A DNA stretch of 64,000 nucleotides, from the NCBI GenBank assembly GCA_008973525.1, contig WACJ01000229.1:124001-188000 (forward strand). The letters are read 5' to 3'. Position 1 is the stretch's first letter. Each line of letters starts with the position of its first letter. A program made the position numbers and the translations under genes. Below the pieces are notes generated by a model, which was given only the letters and a program-made list of their open reading frames with translations, did no database searches and had not been told where the DNA came from. The DNA is from Stenopsyche tienmushanensis (lineage: Eukaryota; Arthropoda; Insecta; Trichoptera; Stenopsychidae). Below, piece by piece: positions 12,695 through 22,694 of the stretch.

Positions 12695-14212
12695 ATGGAA
12701 GGCTCGTTCGGTCGCGGGAGCAAATCCCCCAACGAGCCGAAGAACGTAAAGGGAAAATACAAGGCAGCAGAATTCCTAAAATCAAGGAAAAAAGCGCCTT
12801 CGAATAAATCCGCCAAGGCGGACCGTGCCCCGCCTATAGGTTCGGCCATATCGGACAAGACGAGATCTAAGGCAAAAGCTAGAGCGCTGTCCGAGTCTCT
12901 CCCGGACCCTATTATTGTCCTGGACGCGGAGTCCCCTCAGAAGAGGGCGGAGGACCCCTCCGAGACGGAAGCACCGCGCGATGAACTGGAAGAGAATCGC
13001 CTTTCTCCGCCTCCGGCGGAGGTGGACAGCTCCCCGACTCCGCGCGAAAGAGCCCCGACGCCGGTCGAGACGGCATCGTTAAACATCTCCTCCTCCACAC
13101 CGGAGAAGGAACAAATCGATCCCGACCTCGCTGAGGTCGAGGAATTGTACGACGCCGCCATGGAGGCGGTCACTCAGACGTCCTCCCGTCTGAATAAGGA
13201 CCAGGCTCTAAACCTCCTGATCCGAGCCGAGAGATGCAAGGCCGCTGCCACCAGACAAGCACTAAGGGTCGCAAACCTCAGGGCTGAGGTTGAAAAATTA
13301 CGAAGAGAGGCCGCGGAAAAATCCGCCTGCGCCTCAGGATACTCTGCGTCACTGCAGAAAAACAAGGTGGGCAACGTTGGATTCAGGAAGGAGGATTTCC
13401 CCCCCTTGCGGTCTAATTGTATCCCAGTAAATGAGGTCCCTCGGGAATGGGCCCAAAGCCCTCCTCCCACGGTCCTCCTGAGGCCGGTGGCACCCAAAGA
13501 AGGCGATACGTCGCTCAGAGCAGTATCCAAATTAAAAGTTGCGATCAAGCCCTCAGAACAGGGCTTCGTCGTAGAAACGATGCGTCCAACCAAAGGCGCA
13601 GGGGTCTTGGTCTGTCCTCGAACTATGGAAGAGGCCATGAAAATGGCCGACAGCGCAAAAATTGCGGAGGCGGGGTTCAAGGTGGAGGTAATGGTCCCTC
13701 CCCTACCCAAACTGGTCATCACGGGCGTCCCCAAGCTAAAAGGGGATGAGCTGATCCGTGAGATCCACAGGGCAGCTCTCAAAGGTATAATCAGCGAGGA
13801 AGAGCTCCGACGTAGAGCTTCCATCCGATCTTTGAGATTCCGAGAGGGATCGGACAGAGGAACGCTAATCGTGAGCGTACCGGCGGCGGCTAGACACGCA
13901 CTCGTGCGCAGGAAGGCCTTCTACATCGATTGGACTCTTTGCCGAGTCCGCGATTTCATCCCGGACTCCAGGTGCTATCGCTGCCATCAATACGGCCATA
14001 GAAGAAGCACCTGTCAAGCAGAACTCCCATCGTGCAGCCATTGCGGCGACGCCGGACACGAGGTCGGCGACTGCAAGAAAAAGGAAGAAGCGAACGTCTG
14101 CGCCACCTGTAAGGCCTCGAGGAAGAATGCTGAACACCACACTGGCACATGGGAATGCCCTGTCTTCAAGGCAAACATAAAGAGAGACCTCAGCCGAATC
14201 GACTATGGATAA
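12695..14212 (+). CDS. R1-clade ORF1, gag-like nucleic-acid-binding protein
   Basis: The predicted 505-residue protein should package element RNA into ribonucleoprotein particles and help target integration, as known for ORF1 of R1-clade elements. The N-terminal third (about 1-160) is rich in Lys, Pro, Ser and Glu and looks disordered. A likely coiled coil follows at about 170-210 (RAERCKAAATRQ to EVEKLRREAAEK). A middle domain at about 275-420 resembles the ORF1 core of the clade. The C-terminus has two CX2CX4HX4C knuckles (Cys427/430, His435, Cys440; Cys447/450, His455, Cys460) and a third, longer knuckle from Cys469/472 to Cys488, the usual R1-clade arrangement. The ATG at 12695 is the first in frame. 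The stop overlaps the ORF2 start. No frameshift or stop interrupts it. Confidence 0.9.
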   Translation: MEGSFGRGSKSPNEPKNVKGKYKAAEFLKSRKKAPSNKSAKADRAPPIGSAISDKTRSKAKARALSESLPDPIIVLDAESPQKRAEDPSETEAPRDELEENRLSPPPAEVDSSPTPRERAPTPVETASLNISSSTPEKEQIDPDLAEVEELYDAAMEAVTQTSSRLNKDQALNLLIRAERCKAAATRQALRVANLRAEVEKLRREAAEKSACASGYSASLQKNKVGNVGFRKEDFPPLRSNCIPVNEVPREWAQSPPPTVLLRPVAPKEGDTSLRAVSKLKVAIKPSEQGFVVETMRPTKGAGVLVCPRTMEEAMKMADSAKIAEAGFKVEVMVPPLPKLVITGVPKLKGDELIREIHRAALKGIISEEELRRRASIRSLRFREGSDRGTLIVSVPAAARHALVRRKAFYIDWTLCRVRDFIPDSRCYRCHQYGHRRSTCQAELPSCSHCGDAGHEVGDCKKKEEANVCATCKASRKNAEHHTGTWECPVFKANIKRDLSRIDYG

Positions 14213-17200
14213 GTCACCTCAGAGATCAACCTTGCGGAAACCACTACTCAGATGCGCCCAAATCAACCTGCAGAGGTCTAGAGCGGCAATGTCAGAGCTG
14301 AACAAGACAGCAGTGGAGCTGAAATTGGATCTGGTCCTCGTTCAAGAACCTCCGCATTTTCGCGGATTCATCCCGGGCGTCGGCAGTGGTGTGAGAGCAA
14401 TTCTCGCCCACCCACAGCCCGGAGCGGCCATCATGGTTTACAACAGCAACATCGACGCGATGATGCTTGCAAACATATCCAGCAAAAATCTGGTGTGCGC
14501 CGAAATTAGATGGAGAGGAGAATCCGCGTACTTCATGTCCGGATACTTCCAGTACTCTGAGGAGCCAGACGAAATGATTAAGGACATCAACACCGCACTG
14601 ACAGCGCTCGGCCCTCAAGGAGAGGGAAACACCATCTTTGGAGCCGACGCAAACGCAAGGTCAACTCTTTGGGGCCCCCCCCTGACCCGCGTACCAAGTA
14701 AGAAAGAAGAGCGCAGAGACCAGGCCGTTGTAGACCTCATACTGGAACGAGGCCTAACCGTAATGAACGACCCAAATGGCCCCCCGACCTTTGCAGGCGC
14801 AAACGGCACCAGTCACATCGATATTACACTCGCGGGCGTCAAGATTGCTCCACAGATCACCGACTGGAAAGTAAGGGAACATGCGGTATGTGCCGACCAC
14901 AACCTCCTCACCTTCACGGTGAGAAGCGACAATGGCTGGTGTGCCCGCCTCCCCAACATATTGCCCCGCCGCTTCAGGTCCAAAAGAAATATAGAAGAAC
15001 TTGACGAACCCCTGGCCGCCAAACTCAACGACCTGGATTGCCTCGAGATCTGCCGCCTGCAAGGCGCAGCAAAAGCTGCAGAATCCCTAAACGCCGCTAT
15101 CATAGAGGCGGCCGAGACCGGCCTCGGTAGATCCTCTGGATCCAAGAGAATCCAACCCCCTTGGTGGAACGCCGATCTCTCGCTCCAAAGAACTCTGCTC
15201 CGGAAAGCGAGAAGGAAATGGCAAGAAGCGAGAAAATCCGGCTCCCCCGAAGAGGTTGCTGCTAGAGCAAAGATCAGAAGTCAAGCGGCAAGGTCGTACA
15301 AGACAGGCATCGGTGCGGCCAAACTAAAATCTTGGAGGGATTTCGTCGAGGACCATAGCAGGCCCGGACCATGGGGACCGGCATACAAGGCCGTCTCAAT
15401 GGGCGCCAGAAAAGTCTGCTCGGGTATCAAAGACCCCACCAGCGGTCTCACCGCCACATCAATGCCTCAGTCGATTGGTTTTCTTCTTGAATGTCTGCTG
15501 CCGCACGACCTGCCAGCTGATGACTCTCCAGGCCACAAGCAAATAAGAATAGAGCTACATCGCCCCCCCGAGGGCCCCAACGCAGACCCCCCTGATATCG
15601 AGGAGATAACGGATATAGTGAGAAACTTGAAACCTCGGAAGTCGCCGGGCCCGGACAGACTAGACGGGCATATCGTCAGACGGGCTTTCGACAGGATCGA
15701 CCTTGATCTATGTCACATATACAGGGAATGCTTCCGCTGCGGAGTATTTCCCGAATGTTGGAAGGTCGGGATGGCAGTCACACTGCCCAAAGCGAAAACG
15801 GACAGGCCCCCGGAAGACCCAAAGGCCTATAGAATCATAGTGCTGCTGCCGATCCTTGGAAAAATCCTCGAGAAAGTCATCGCTAACCGCCTGAACCTTG
15901 TCTACGAGGGAACCAAACCGCTCTCGGACAGACAATATGGGTTCAGGCCAGGAAGATCAACCGTGGATGCGATCGACAGGGTCCTCGAAACGGTGGAGCG
16001 CAGTAAAGCGACTCATAAATATGCATACGCAATCTTTCTCGATTTCCAGGGTGCGTTTGATAACGCATGGTGGCCGATGATCATTAAAAAACTGCACAAC
16101 AGTGGTGTTCATGCCAACATAATCGGCCTCATAAGAAGCTATTTCTCCGATCGTACAATCATCGCGGAAGCGGGCGGAGTGCTGATCCGCCGCCAGCTCA
16201 GCAAGGGCTGCCCGCAGGGATCGGTACTCGGGCCGATCCTTTGGAATGTCCTTTTGGACGACGTTTTCGAGTTGCCGCTGCCCTCGGGCTGTGAGCTGAT
16301 TGCGTACGCAGACGACCTCACGATGACGGTTTGCGGAAACTCTTTGAGGGAGACAAGGGAGAGAGCGGAAAAGGCATTGGAACTGCTATGGGACTGGAGC
16401 GTCCTGAACAGACTCGCTTTCGCGCCCGGGAAGACGACGGCGCTAGTTATGAGAGGAGGTCTCGGCGAGCGGTGCTGCAGTCATCTTCCTATAAAATTGG
16501 GCGGAATACGCATCCCCTACGCCAAGGAAATCAATTACCTTGGTGTAACCTTGCAAAAAGGAGGGGGATTTTCGACGAACATAAGGACCGCCACTGGGAA
16601 GGCCGCAAACGCCTTCGCAAAGATGTCTAGACTACGCGGGTCCGAATGGGGGTTGACATCCAGGCATATGAGGATTGCATATGAGGCAATCTACGTAAGC
16701 ATTGCAACTTACGGGGCAGGGGCATGGGCTTCTAGACTTTTTTCAGTTGGAAAGCAGGGCGCAACTAGCAGGGCGAGACTCAACTCGGCGCAGAGGCATC
16801 CGCTCCTGAGGATGACAGCGGCCTATCGCACGACGGCCACAGACAGTCTCCAGATACTGGCAGGGGTGTTTCCCCTGGATCTGCAGCTGCAGGTCAGCGC
16901 TGTCGTGCACCACTGGAGGAAGGAGCGCCCACTTACAGTGGGCCAGACAACCATCAGCGCCAAAGACGCAAAGGAGCTCTTGCGATTCAAAGATGAGGTC
17001 AAAAAATGGGCCAAAATTGCTGCCGCAGAAGAATGGCAGGGTAGATGGGAATCCTCAATCAAGGGGCGCCATCTCTTTCAGTTCTTCAGGTCCGTCGAGA
17101 GCAGAAGAAGGGCGCACTGGCTGGTCAGCAATCACTGGACGTCTCAATTCTTGACGGGACATGGCCACTTCAGTGCCCAACTAATGGGACTGGGCCGCGC

Positions 17201-17444
17201 GGATAGAGCGGATTGTCCATGCACTGCACCTAGCATGTCCGCGGATCATATCCTCTGGACATGCGAAGGCATGGCTTCCGAACGAGAGGCGCTTCTGTGC
17301 CGTGTCCGCGGGCCATGTGAGGGGCCCGTGGGGCACAGAGATCTGGTGACCCGTCCCGGTGCCTTCAGCGCCTTTTCGGTATTTTGCAAGAGTTTCGGTA
17401 AAAAGACCGAGCCCGGCGGATTCTACCACAAACACTGGGAGTAA
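14205..17444 (+). CDS. R1-clade ORF2, APE endonuclease and reverse transcriptase
   Basis: The 1079-residue protein should nick the target and prime reverse transcription there. An APE-type endonuclease fills about 1-235: Asn21, the QEP motif with Glu48, GADAN with Asp148 and Asn150, SHID with Asp206, and the terminal DH pair Asp231/His232. The reverse transcriptase spans about 470-790: SPGPD 480-484, GFRPGRST 579-586, motif A LDFQGAFD with Asp613, GCPQGS 668-673, and YADD 701-704 with catalytic Asp703/704. YLGV at 778-781 starts the region after the palm. The C-terminal zinc knuckle is CX1CX8HX4C (Cys1004, Cys1006, His1015, Cys1020). The start ATG lies inside ATGGATAA, overlapping the ORF1 stop by 8 bases in another frame, suggesting coupled reinitiation. 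One oddity is AYRIIVLLP at 541-549, where relatives usually have Pro after the Arg. All catalytic residues seen are intact. Confidence 0.95.
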   Translation: MDKSPQRSTLRKPLLRCAQINLQRSRAAMSELNKTAVELKLDLVLVQEPPHFRGFIPGVGSGVRAILAHPQPGAAIMVYNSNIDAMMLANISSKNLVCAEIRWRGESAYFMSGYFQYSEEPDEMIKDINTALTALGPQGEGNTIFGADANARSTLWGPPLTRVPSKKEERRDQAVVDLILERGLTVMNDPNGPPTFAGANGTSHIDITLAGVKIAPQITDWKVREHAVCADHNLLTFTVRSDNGWCARLPNILPRRFRSKRNIEELDEPLAAKLNDLDCLEICRLQGAAKAAESLNAAIIEAAETGLGRSSGSKRIQPPWWNADLSLQRTLLRKARRKWQEARKSGSPEEVAARAKIRSQAARSYKTGIGAAKLKSWRDFVEDHSRPGPWGPAYKAVSMGARKVCSGIKDPTSGLTATSMPQSIGFLLECLLPHDLPADDSPGHKQIRIELHRPPEGPNADPPDIEEITDIVRNLKPRKSPGPDRLDGHIVRRAFDRIDLDLCHIYRECFRCGVFPECWKVGMAVTLPKAKTDRPPEDPKAYRIIVLLPILGKILEKVIANRLNLVYEGTKPLSDRQYGFRPGRSTVDAIDRVLETVERSKATHKYAYAIFLDFQGAFDNAWWPMIIKKLHNSGVHANIIGLIRSYFSDRTIIAEAGGVLIRRQLSKGCPQGSVLGPILWNVLLDDVFELPLPSGCELIAYADDLTMTVCGNSLRETRERAEKALELLWDWSVLNRLAFAPGKTTALVMRGGLGERCCSHLPIKLGGIRIPYAKEINYLGVTLQKGGGFSTNIRTATGKAANAFAKMSRLRGSEWGLTSRHMRIAYEAIYVSIATYGAGAWASRLFSVGKQGATSRARLNSAQRHPLLRMTAAYRTTATDSLQILAGVFPLDLQLQVSAVVHHWRKERPLTVGQTTISAKDAKELLRFKDEVKKWAKIAAAEEWQGRWESSIKGRHLFQFFRSVESRRRAHWLVSNHWTSQFLTGHGHFSAQLMGLGRADRADCPCTAPSMSADHILWTCEGMASEREALLCRVRGPCEGPVGHRDLVTRPGAFSAFSVFCKSFGKKTEPGGFYHKHWE

Positions 17445-17847
17445 ACCAGAATGTGGCGGAGGAAGTCGACTTAACGTAGAAGCAAACCCTCATAAGGTTG
17501 GAATCGCACACTTACACAAACACGGATGATGGCTAATCGTTGAGCGTTTCCGGGTCGGCCTTCTGCCGCCGCCGGACCCCCCCTCGCGTTACACTTTCAG
17601 CGTAAGCGGTCGCGTGACTGCACCCCCCCTTGTACAGATTTTCCCAAAAAAAAACAAGGTTCGCGCATTGCGCTCGGTCACCAGATGGAGCAGAAGTTTG
17701 GTTCCTCTCGGGGGACATTAAATTAGTTTTGCACTAAAATGTGTAGTTTGACGCGAGAGCTGTAGTAGCATAGTTTATGCGGGTACACGCTCGGGAATGT
17801 GGCGGGTCCCCCTGTCCCCCTTTTTTTTTTTTTTTTTTTTTTTTTTT
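17445..17847 (+). other. 3' UTR and poly(T) tail of the R1-clade element
   Basis: About 376 bases of GC-rich 3' UTR follow the ORF2 stop, including several C runs and an A9 tract at 17645-17654. The element closes with 27 consecutive T at 17821-17847, directly against the 3' copy of the target duplication. A coding-strand T tail is not the usual poly(A) end. In this class the 3' UTR is normally the RNA recognised by the reverse transcriptase. Confidence 0.75.
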
Positions 17848-17860
17848 GTCCATCTCCATC
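17848..17860 (+). repeat. 3' target-site duplication of the R1-clade element
   Basis: GTCCATCTCCATC is identical to 12305-12317. The sequence continues TATCCATCCGG, so the inferred empty target is a CCAT-rich pyrimidine tract. Confidence 0.85.
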
Positions 17861-18289
17861 TATCCATCCGGCTACACCATGAAAGAAGAACGGTTCCGTG
17901 CCCTAGCGAGGAGCCGCTCAGGGACTTTTCGCTTCATACGGGATTCCTCATCGACAGATTATAATTATGAGAATCACAGATCTGTGCTGCCCGTATTTGT
18001 AGGGTTGAGGATCATTTAATCAGTACTATGGCATTTATGTTTTTAGCACACTTCATTTTTTAAAGGAAATATTTTTGTTCATTTACGATTTGAATCTTTT
18101 GCCAAGATTTAGTTTACTATTCGGCCTATCCGCCAATTCAACATTATCGTTCAAGTTGTTTTGATTTTTTGATGACACTATTCACCCACTGCCTTTGATG
18201 CCTATTTCTGTTATATTCATCTACTTATAATATTCATCCATTTGCTATGAAACTTTGATGAGTTATTGGGCGTGTATTCAAGAAGTTTT
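17861..18289. other. Flank 3' of the retrotransposon
   Basis: No gene is recognised. The first 130 bases are GC-richer and read through from the pre-insertion locus. The rest is AT-rich and featureless. Confidence 0.35.
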
Positions 18290-18370
18290 TTTTTTATCAG
18301 CACAACTATTATTTGTGTGCGGAATTTGTTTTTCGATACGTTTAACGGATGCACCATGTTGGCACTTTTT
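18290..18370 (-). repeat. Repeat family R, short minus-strand fragment
   Basis: The reverse complement contains CCAACATGGTGCATCCGT, as in the R copy near 2518-2536. As at 2.4 and 30.7 kb, the fragment lies next to a hAT-A copy. Confidence 0.4.
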
Positions 18371-18418
18371 TGTTTGATGAAGTGAAGCGAGACTCATTCG
18401 AGACTTTTGTGTCCTAAC

Positions 18419-18956
18419 TAGGGAATTCAATCCCGTCAACAGTTTTAGGTGCTCATGAATTCCGGGATTAATAAACGTAATTCCGAAAAAATCGCGATTG
18501 AAATTTTTATCTAACATAAATCATACATCTCACCAGCACGATGAAGGCTACTAAATCGAGACATCCCCACCGAAAACTGGACGTTTGGAAATAGTGGCGT
18601 AACTACTATTTGGCGAGCTTAGGCGATAGTAATACCTGTCTAATCTATGTATACATACTTATATACAGTACATATATGTTTTTCAAATTCTTATATTAAT
18701 CTTTCCCTACCGGTGATGTATTTACTACGCCTCGACTCTATTAATGGGAATATCGATATGAATTATAATAGATACGGGATTCAAAATTTTTGTATTCTTC
18801 CGTAATATAATTACGAATCACATCAAAGTACTATAGTATATAAGTATTTATCTGCAGCGACGGAAATAAATAATTTGTCGGAAAATTGGGAATTTTGCAA
18901 ATTTTAGTCTGTGTCTCAGCAGAAAGGAATTATATCAGCCCCATTGATGGTATAGG
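18419..18956 (+). mobile_element. hAT-A element, copy 2, 3'-truncated
   Basis: It starts TAGGGAATTCAATCCCG and follows copy 1 through the blocks GACGGAAATAAATAATTTG and CAGCAGAAAGGAATT, then loses similarity after ATTGATGGTAT. The right terminal repeat is missing, so no duplication could be confirmed. No coding capacity remains. Confidence 0.8.
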
Positions 18957-20234
18957 TATGGACTATTTGAATTTTGTATTATTTATCTTTGTTTGAATTG
19001 TATTTGGTGACAAAAATTTTCGCCTTTTTTTAGTCACAGTGTACCATAAAAATATATGTCTTTTTCTTCACATATATAAATATTTAAGGACGTGTTTTGT
19101 TTATCGAAGGCAAAGCTGCTTTTACCTTTTATCATAACTTCGTTAAGCGCAAAAGCTCTCCGACATAAATTATTTATGTCTTTCAACTTTAAGAAACTTG
19201 AATAATGTAAGGACATAGCAAAGACGATTATAATTTGACTTAGGCAATTACGAATGTAGCCAAGGTGACTTTTGTTTTATTTGAGTATTTTAGAAAAAAT
19301 AGCCCACTCCGTGGACTTATTTTGAGCTGGCTGCTGCTCACCTATTGAACTCGTCAATTCGAAATCGTCTAACAGAATTAAAATATCCCGTAAGTCAATT
19401 TCGCAGGAACGTGCGAAATTTGAAAAAACTCGAGACGCAAATTGGATCAATTTTTTCTTCTGTAAAAAAAAATTCGAACAAATGATTGGATTAAATTGCG
19501 AATAATCCCGATGGAATTCGCTCTTTCATCTTATAGTGTTTGCCATTTTTATTATTTTCCTTTTGCATAAAGGATTTTTCCATTTATTTCCAAAGGCTAA
19601 AAATGTCCATTCATACAATTTGTGGAATAGGAATTTTTGTGATGCATTTCTGAATCTGGCATAACATTTATGTATCACGACACGTTCGTCGCGGACGTGT
19701 CTATTTTATGTAATAGAGTGTGAGCCAGTGTTATTCCATACTGAAGTATTAAACTCTTTGAGTATTCTTTAACACTTTTTGCAATCAGTATACATTTTTA
19801 CCTGCTTGTTTATAATTACCGTCACATTTTTCGCATGCGAGCTTCTAAATATAAATGTAAATGGCGCTCGATACAATCAGTTCGCAAGTTAATGTTATTC
19901 GAAGGCTTCGTACGTATTGGGACAGCCCTGGGCTGATCGCTCGTATGCGAGTCACGCGCGACGTTTCCCGGAGCCCCGCCCTCGGAGGCTGCGCCCCCAG
20001 AGCCTCCGCAGGTTATTCACGTCCTGATGCGTGCACTGAATTCGCTCACTTTTAGATCACACAGTCTGTAGATAAAACGGACCGAGAAGCACCATATGCT
20101 GCCTGAGGCCATCTTTATTCACAATCGCTTATTCTGTTTGCATTTAATTTAAATTCTGCCTTCATATTACCACCTATCGCAATTAATCATATTATAAATA
20201 TTGTAAACTACAATCAACATTGTATAAAAAATAT
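18957..20234. other. AT-rich DNA without recognised genes
   Basis: Short open frames only. A GC-richer patch at 19910-20050 includes a small inverted repeat (CGGAGGCTGCG and CAGAGCCTCCG region), but no gene or RNA was recognised. Confidence 0.35.
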
Positions 20235-20445
20235 ATATTTAGATCGTCCGTACAAATCCATTTATCTGTCAGGAGCGTCGCAGAATGTATGAAGCTTGTA
20301 TATAAATAAATAAACACTGTCGATAACACACAATGTTCATTAATTTCTTCGCATAAACATAAACAATACACTATAAATCGATAAATTTGGGTTATTTTTA
20401 GTCGATAAATTTGAATTACCTTTGTGTTATTGGGTGCCACGTATG
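20235..20445 (+). repeat. Family P MITE, copy 3
   Basis: Family blocks run in plus order: CAAATCCATTTATCTGTCAGG, GTATGAAGCTTGTATATAAA, TAAACACTGTCGATAACACAC, ATAAACAATACACT and GATAAATTTGGGTTA. Both terminal TTAA sites are missing or unclear. Confidence 0.7.
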
Positions 20446-21032
20446 TTGGTGCGCGAGCGATGACATTCTTCATCATGGAAGTTCTAAGTCCTGAACACGT
20501 GGTTTGCAGCAAAAAATTTAAACATATTTTTACTTTGTATAATGTTGTGTATAGCTTAGACTATCATTAAGAAGAAATATTAAAAAATAAAAAAATAGTG
20601 AGCAATCGAAAAAAAGTTTGTGTTTTTACCATCATTTTTTATAGTTTTTTGCTCATTAAATAAACACTTTTGAATATTTTTAGATAATTGTAGTCTATAC
20701 GATAAAGACGTTTATTACACACACGCCTCTTAAATTTCATATAGAATGCTCATCTAGGGCGTGTGGGAGCACTTCCATGCGCTTGAAAAAAGTAGTTTCG
20801 AGAAAAACGCGTTTAAAGTTTCTCCTCAGCTTTGTAAATCTCAGCTTCTCTTTGTTTATAACTTGGCGAATTTCATTTATATCAACTTGAAATTTACTGA
20901 ACGTATTCTTAAACATTGGTTCTTTCCGACACACAAAAAAAAGATAGAAACGTCCCTTAAATACTTCAAAGATCTAAATTCTACAATATTATAGATCGAA
21001 GGCAATTGACAACATGAAAAAGATTTACACAG
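20446..21032. other. AT-rich DNA without recognised genes
   Basis: An open frame occurs on each strand across 20737-20994, with products that look random. A short phrase near 20795 (GTAGTTTCGAGAAAAACGCG) also occurs inside long family T copies, so a degraded repeat fragment may lie at 20770-20820. Confidence 0.35.
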
Positions 21033-21211
21033 TATTTTTACGCCAAGATAAAACTTTTACAATTCAAGTTAAACTTTTTTTAATTTCAAATTAAACCTTT
21101 TTTATTTCAAGTTAAACTGTCAGATGTCAGATGTTTTTAAATTTAAAAGTTTAACTTGAATTGAAAAAGATTCGACTTGAAACGAAAAAGGTTTAACTTG
21201 GCGTAAAAATA
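21033..21211. repeat. Foldback palindrome, possible small MITE
   Basis: The outer 15 bases TATTTTTACGCCAAG at 21033-21047 are matched perfectly in reverse complement at 21197-21211. The arms continue inward with TTCAAGTTAAACTTTTT-type blocks on the left and AAAAGTTTAACTTGAA-type blocks on the right. The centre near 21119-21135 holds a direct repeat, GTCAGATGTCAGATG. The 179-base unit could fold into one long hairpin. Confidence 0.75.
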
Positions 21212-22321
21212 TTTCAAATTATTATTACTTATCCAATATTCAAACCAATCAACTTTTATTAATATTAACTTTATGTGTTTTTCGAGAGATGGCTCTACTT
21301 ATATTTGACGATACAAGTTGGTAAGCGCTGGTTACCTGGATTAGATGGAGTTTCTAGTCCTGGAACAAAGCCCTTCTAATATGTTTGAAATGGAGCGAAT
21401 AAAGCAAATTATAGGGAGCTTTCATTGAGTGAAATGGGATGGGGAGTTAAATAATTAGCATTTTTATCTTTTGTAGCTAACAGGCAGAATATTTTATTGT
21501 CCTTGACTATAATTCATTTTAATAATATTGCTATAAAATATACGCCTAATAATTGTGGGATTTTTTAATAAAAAAATAATTTTCTATAAAATTTCTTTAA
21601 AGGTATATGATGCGATTAGACTTTATTCTGTGCTAATTAATCCTCGATTCAACCACTTGACGGCCATAATAAGAACATGAAATTCCTTTTGCCAATTACT
21701 CAAGAATGCGAGAATCTCGAAGAAAGCGTCTGTCGCATTTGAGACCGTATAAATTGGATCGAGGCGTTCTTTCAATTACGAAAAACGAATCAAAGTTCTG
21801 CAAAGCTCACCGGCAAAGTTTTTCCGAGAAAACTTTTACAAACGAACCGCATCTATTGATTTGGGATGCAATCCGTTGCATCAATGCAGATGAAACAACT
21901 TCGTTATCTCGAGTAGATTTTAGAACGTGAGACTATGAAACACAGGGATATGTTCGACATACGATGCATTGTTTGGTTAAAATATAACATTATAATTTTT
22001 AATGGCTACAATTAATTAAATTATAACGTTGATTTTATCCTGCGAGCACTTGATCGTACGTATGCATAAATATCTTGATGCGTTTGTATGCTTCAGTTGA
22101 TACGGTTAATATTGATGATAGACTCAGATGTCATACTATACCAAACGCTTATGTTATGTCCAAAAAGCACTTATAAACAATACTTATAGACTTCCAGATT
22201 CAAAATGCTATTGTACTATTAATTAATTATTATTTATATGCAGAAACTATTTCAAAAACAAATAATTTACATATGGGCTTCCTACTTTCCTGTAAAATTG
22301 ATATGATTGTCTTAAATAAGT
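21212..22321. other. AT-rich DNA without recognised genes
   Basis: A 74-codon open frame at 21706-21930 is unrecognised and basic in composition. No repeat family from this window was matched here. Confidence 0.35.
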
Positions 22322-22694
22322 TTTGAAGTGAAACTTTTATATAACAGAAATCGTACATCTCACCAGCACTATAAGAGCACTATAACTCTCTAATCTATAT
22401 ATACATATATACAGTACATATATGTTTTTCAAATTTTTATATTAACCTTTCCCTGCCGATGATGTATTTACTACACGTCGACTCTAATAATGGGAATATC
22501 GATATGAAATATAAAAGATATGGGGTTCAGAATTTTTATATTCCTCTGTAATATAATTACGAATCACATCAAAGTACTATGGTATATAAGTATTTATCTG
22601 CTGCGACGGAAATAAATAATTTGTCGGGAAATCGGGAATTTTGCGAGTTTTAGTCCGTGTCTCAGCAGAAAGGAATTTTATCAGCCGCATTGAT
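22322..22694 (+). mobile_element. hAT-A element, copy 3, internal fragment
   Basis: The sequence follows copy 1 from TATAACAGAAATCGTACATC through GATGTATTTACTACACGTCG to GTGTCTCAGCAGAAAGGAA and stops just after the ATTGAT block. About 90 bases present in copy 1 are deleted near 22370. Neither terminal inverted repeat is present. Confidence 0.75.

Larger units (their letters stand above)
12318..17847 (+). mobile_element. Full-length R1-clade non-LTR retrotransposon
   Basis: This 5.53-kb element is bounded by a perfect 13-bp duplication (12305-12317 and 17848-17860). The order is 5' UTR, ORF1 with three zinc knuckles, ORF2 with APE endonuclease, reverse transcriptase and a C-terminal zinc knuckle, 3' UTR and a homopolymer tail. 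That order, the 8-bp ORF overlap and the C-terminal CCHC in ORF2 are typical of the R1 clade (R1, TRAS, SART, RT relatives). Both ORFs are open throughout, so the copy is probably young and may be competent. It is markedly GC-richer than its surroundings. The tail is T27 on the coding strand rather than A, which is unusual. The pyrimidine-rich CCAT-like target may reflect site preference, which is inference. Confidence 0.92.

Noticed and set aside
12619..12858. 79-codon minus-strand frame over the 5' UTR and ORF1 start
   Set aside because: Antisense shadow of the retrotransposon with no recognised domain.
13174..13824. 216-codon minus-strand open frame within ORF1
   Set aside because: It is the antisense of the GC-rich ORF1 of the retrotransposon; its product has no recognised domain, while the plus frame has zinc knuckles.
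19980..20010. Small GC-rich inverted repeat as a tRNA or structured RNA
   Set aside because: No cloverleaf, anticodon arm or A/B box pattern could be fitted.
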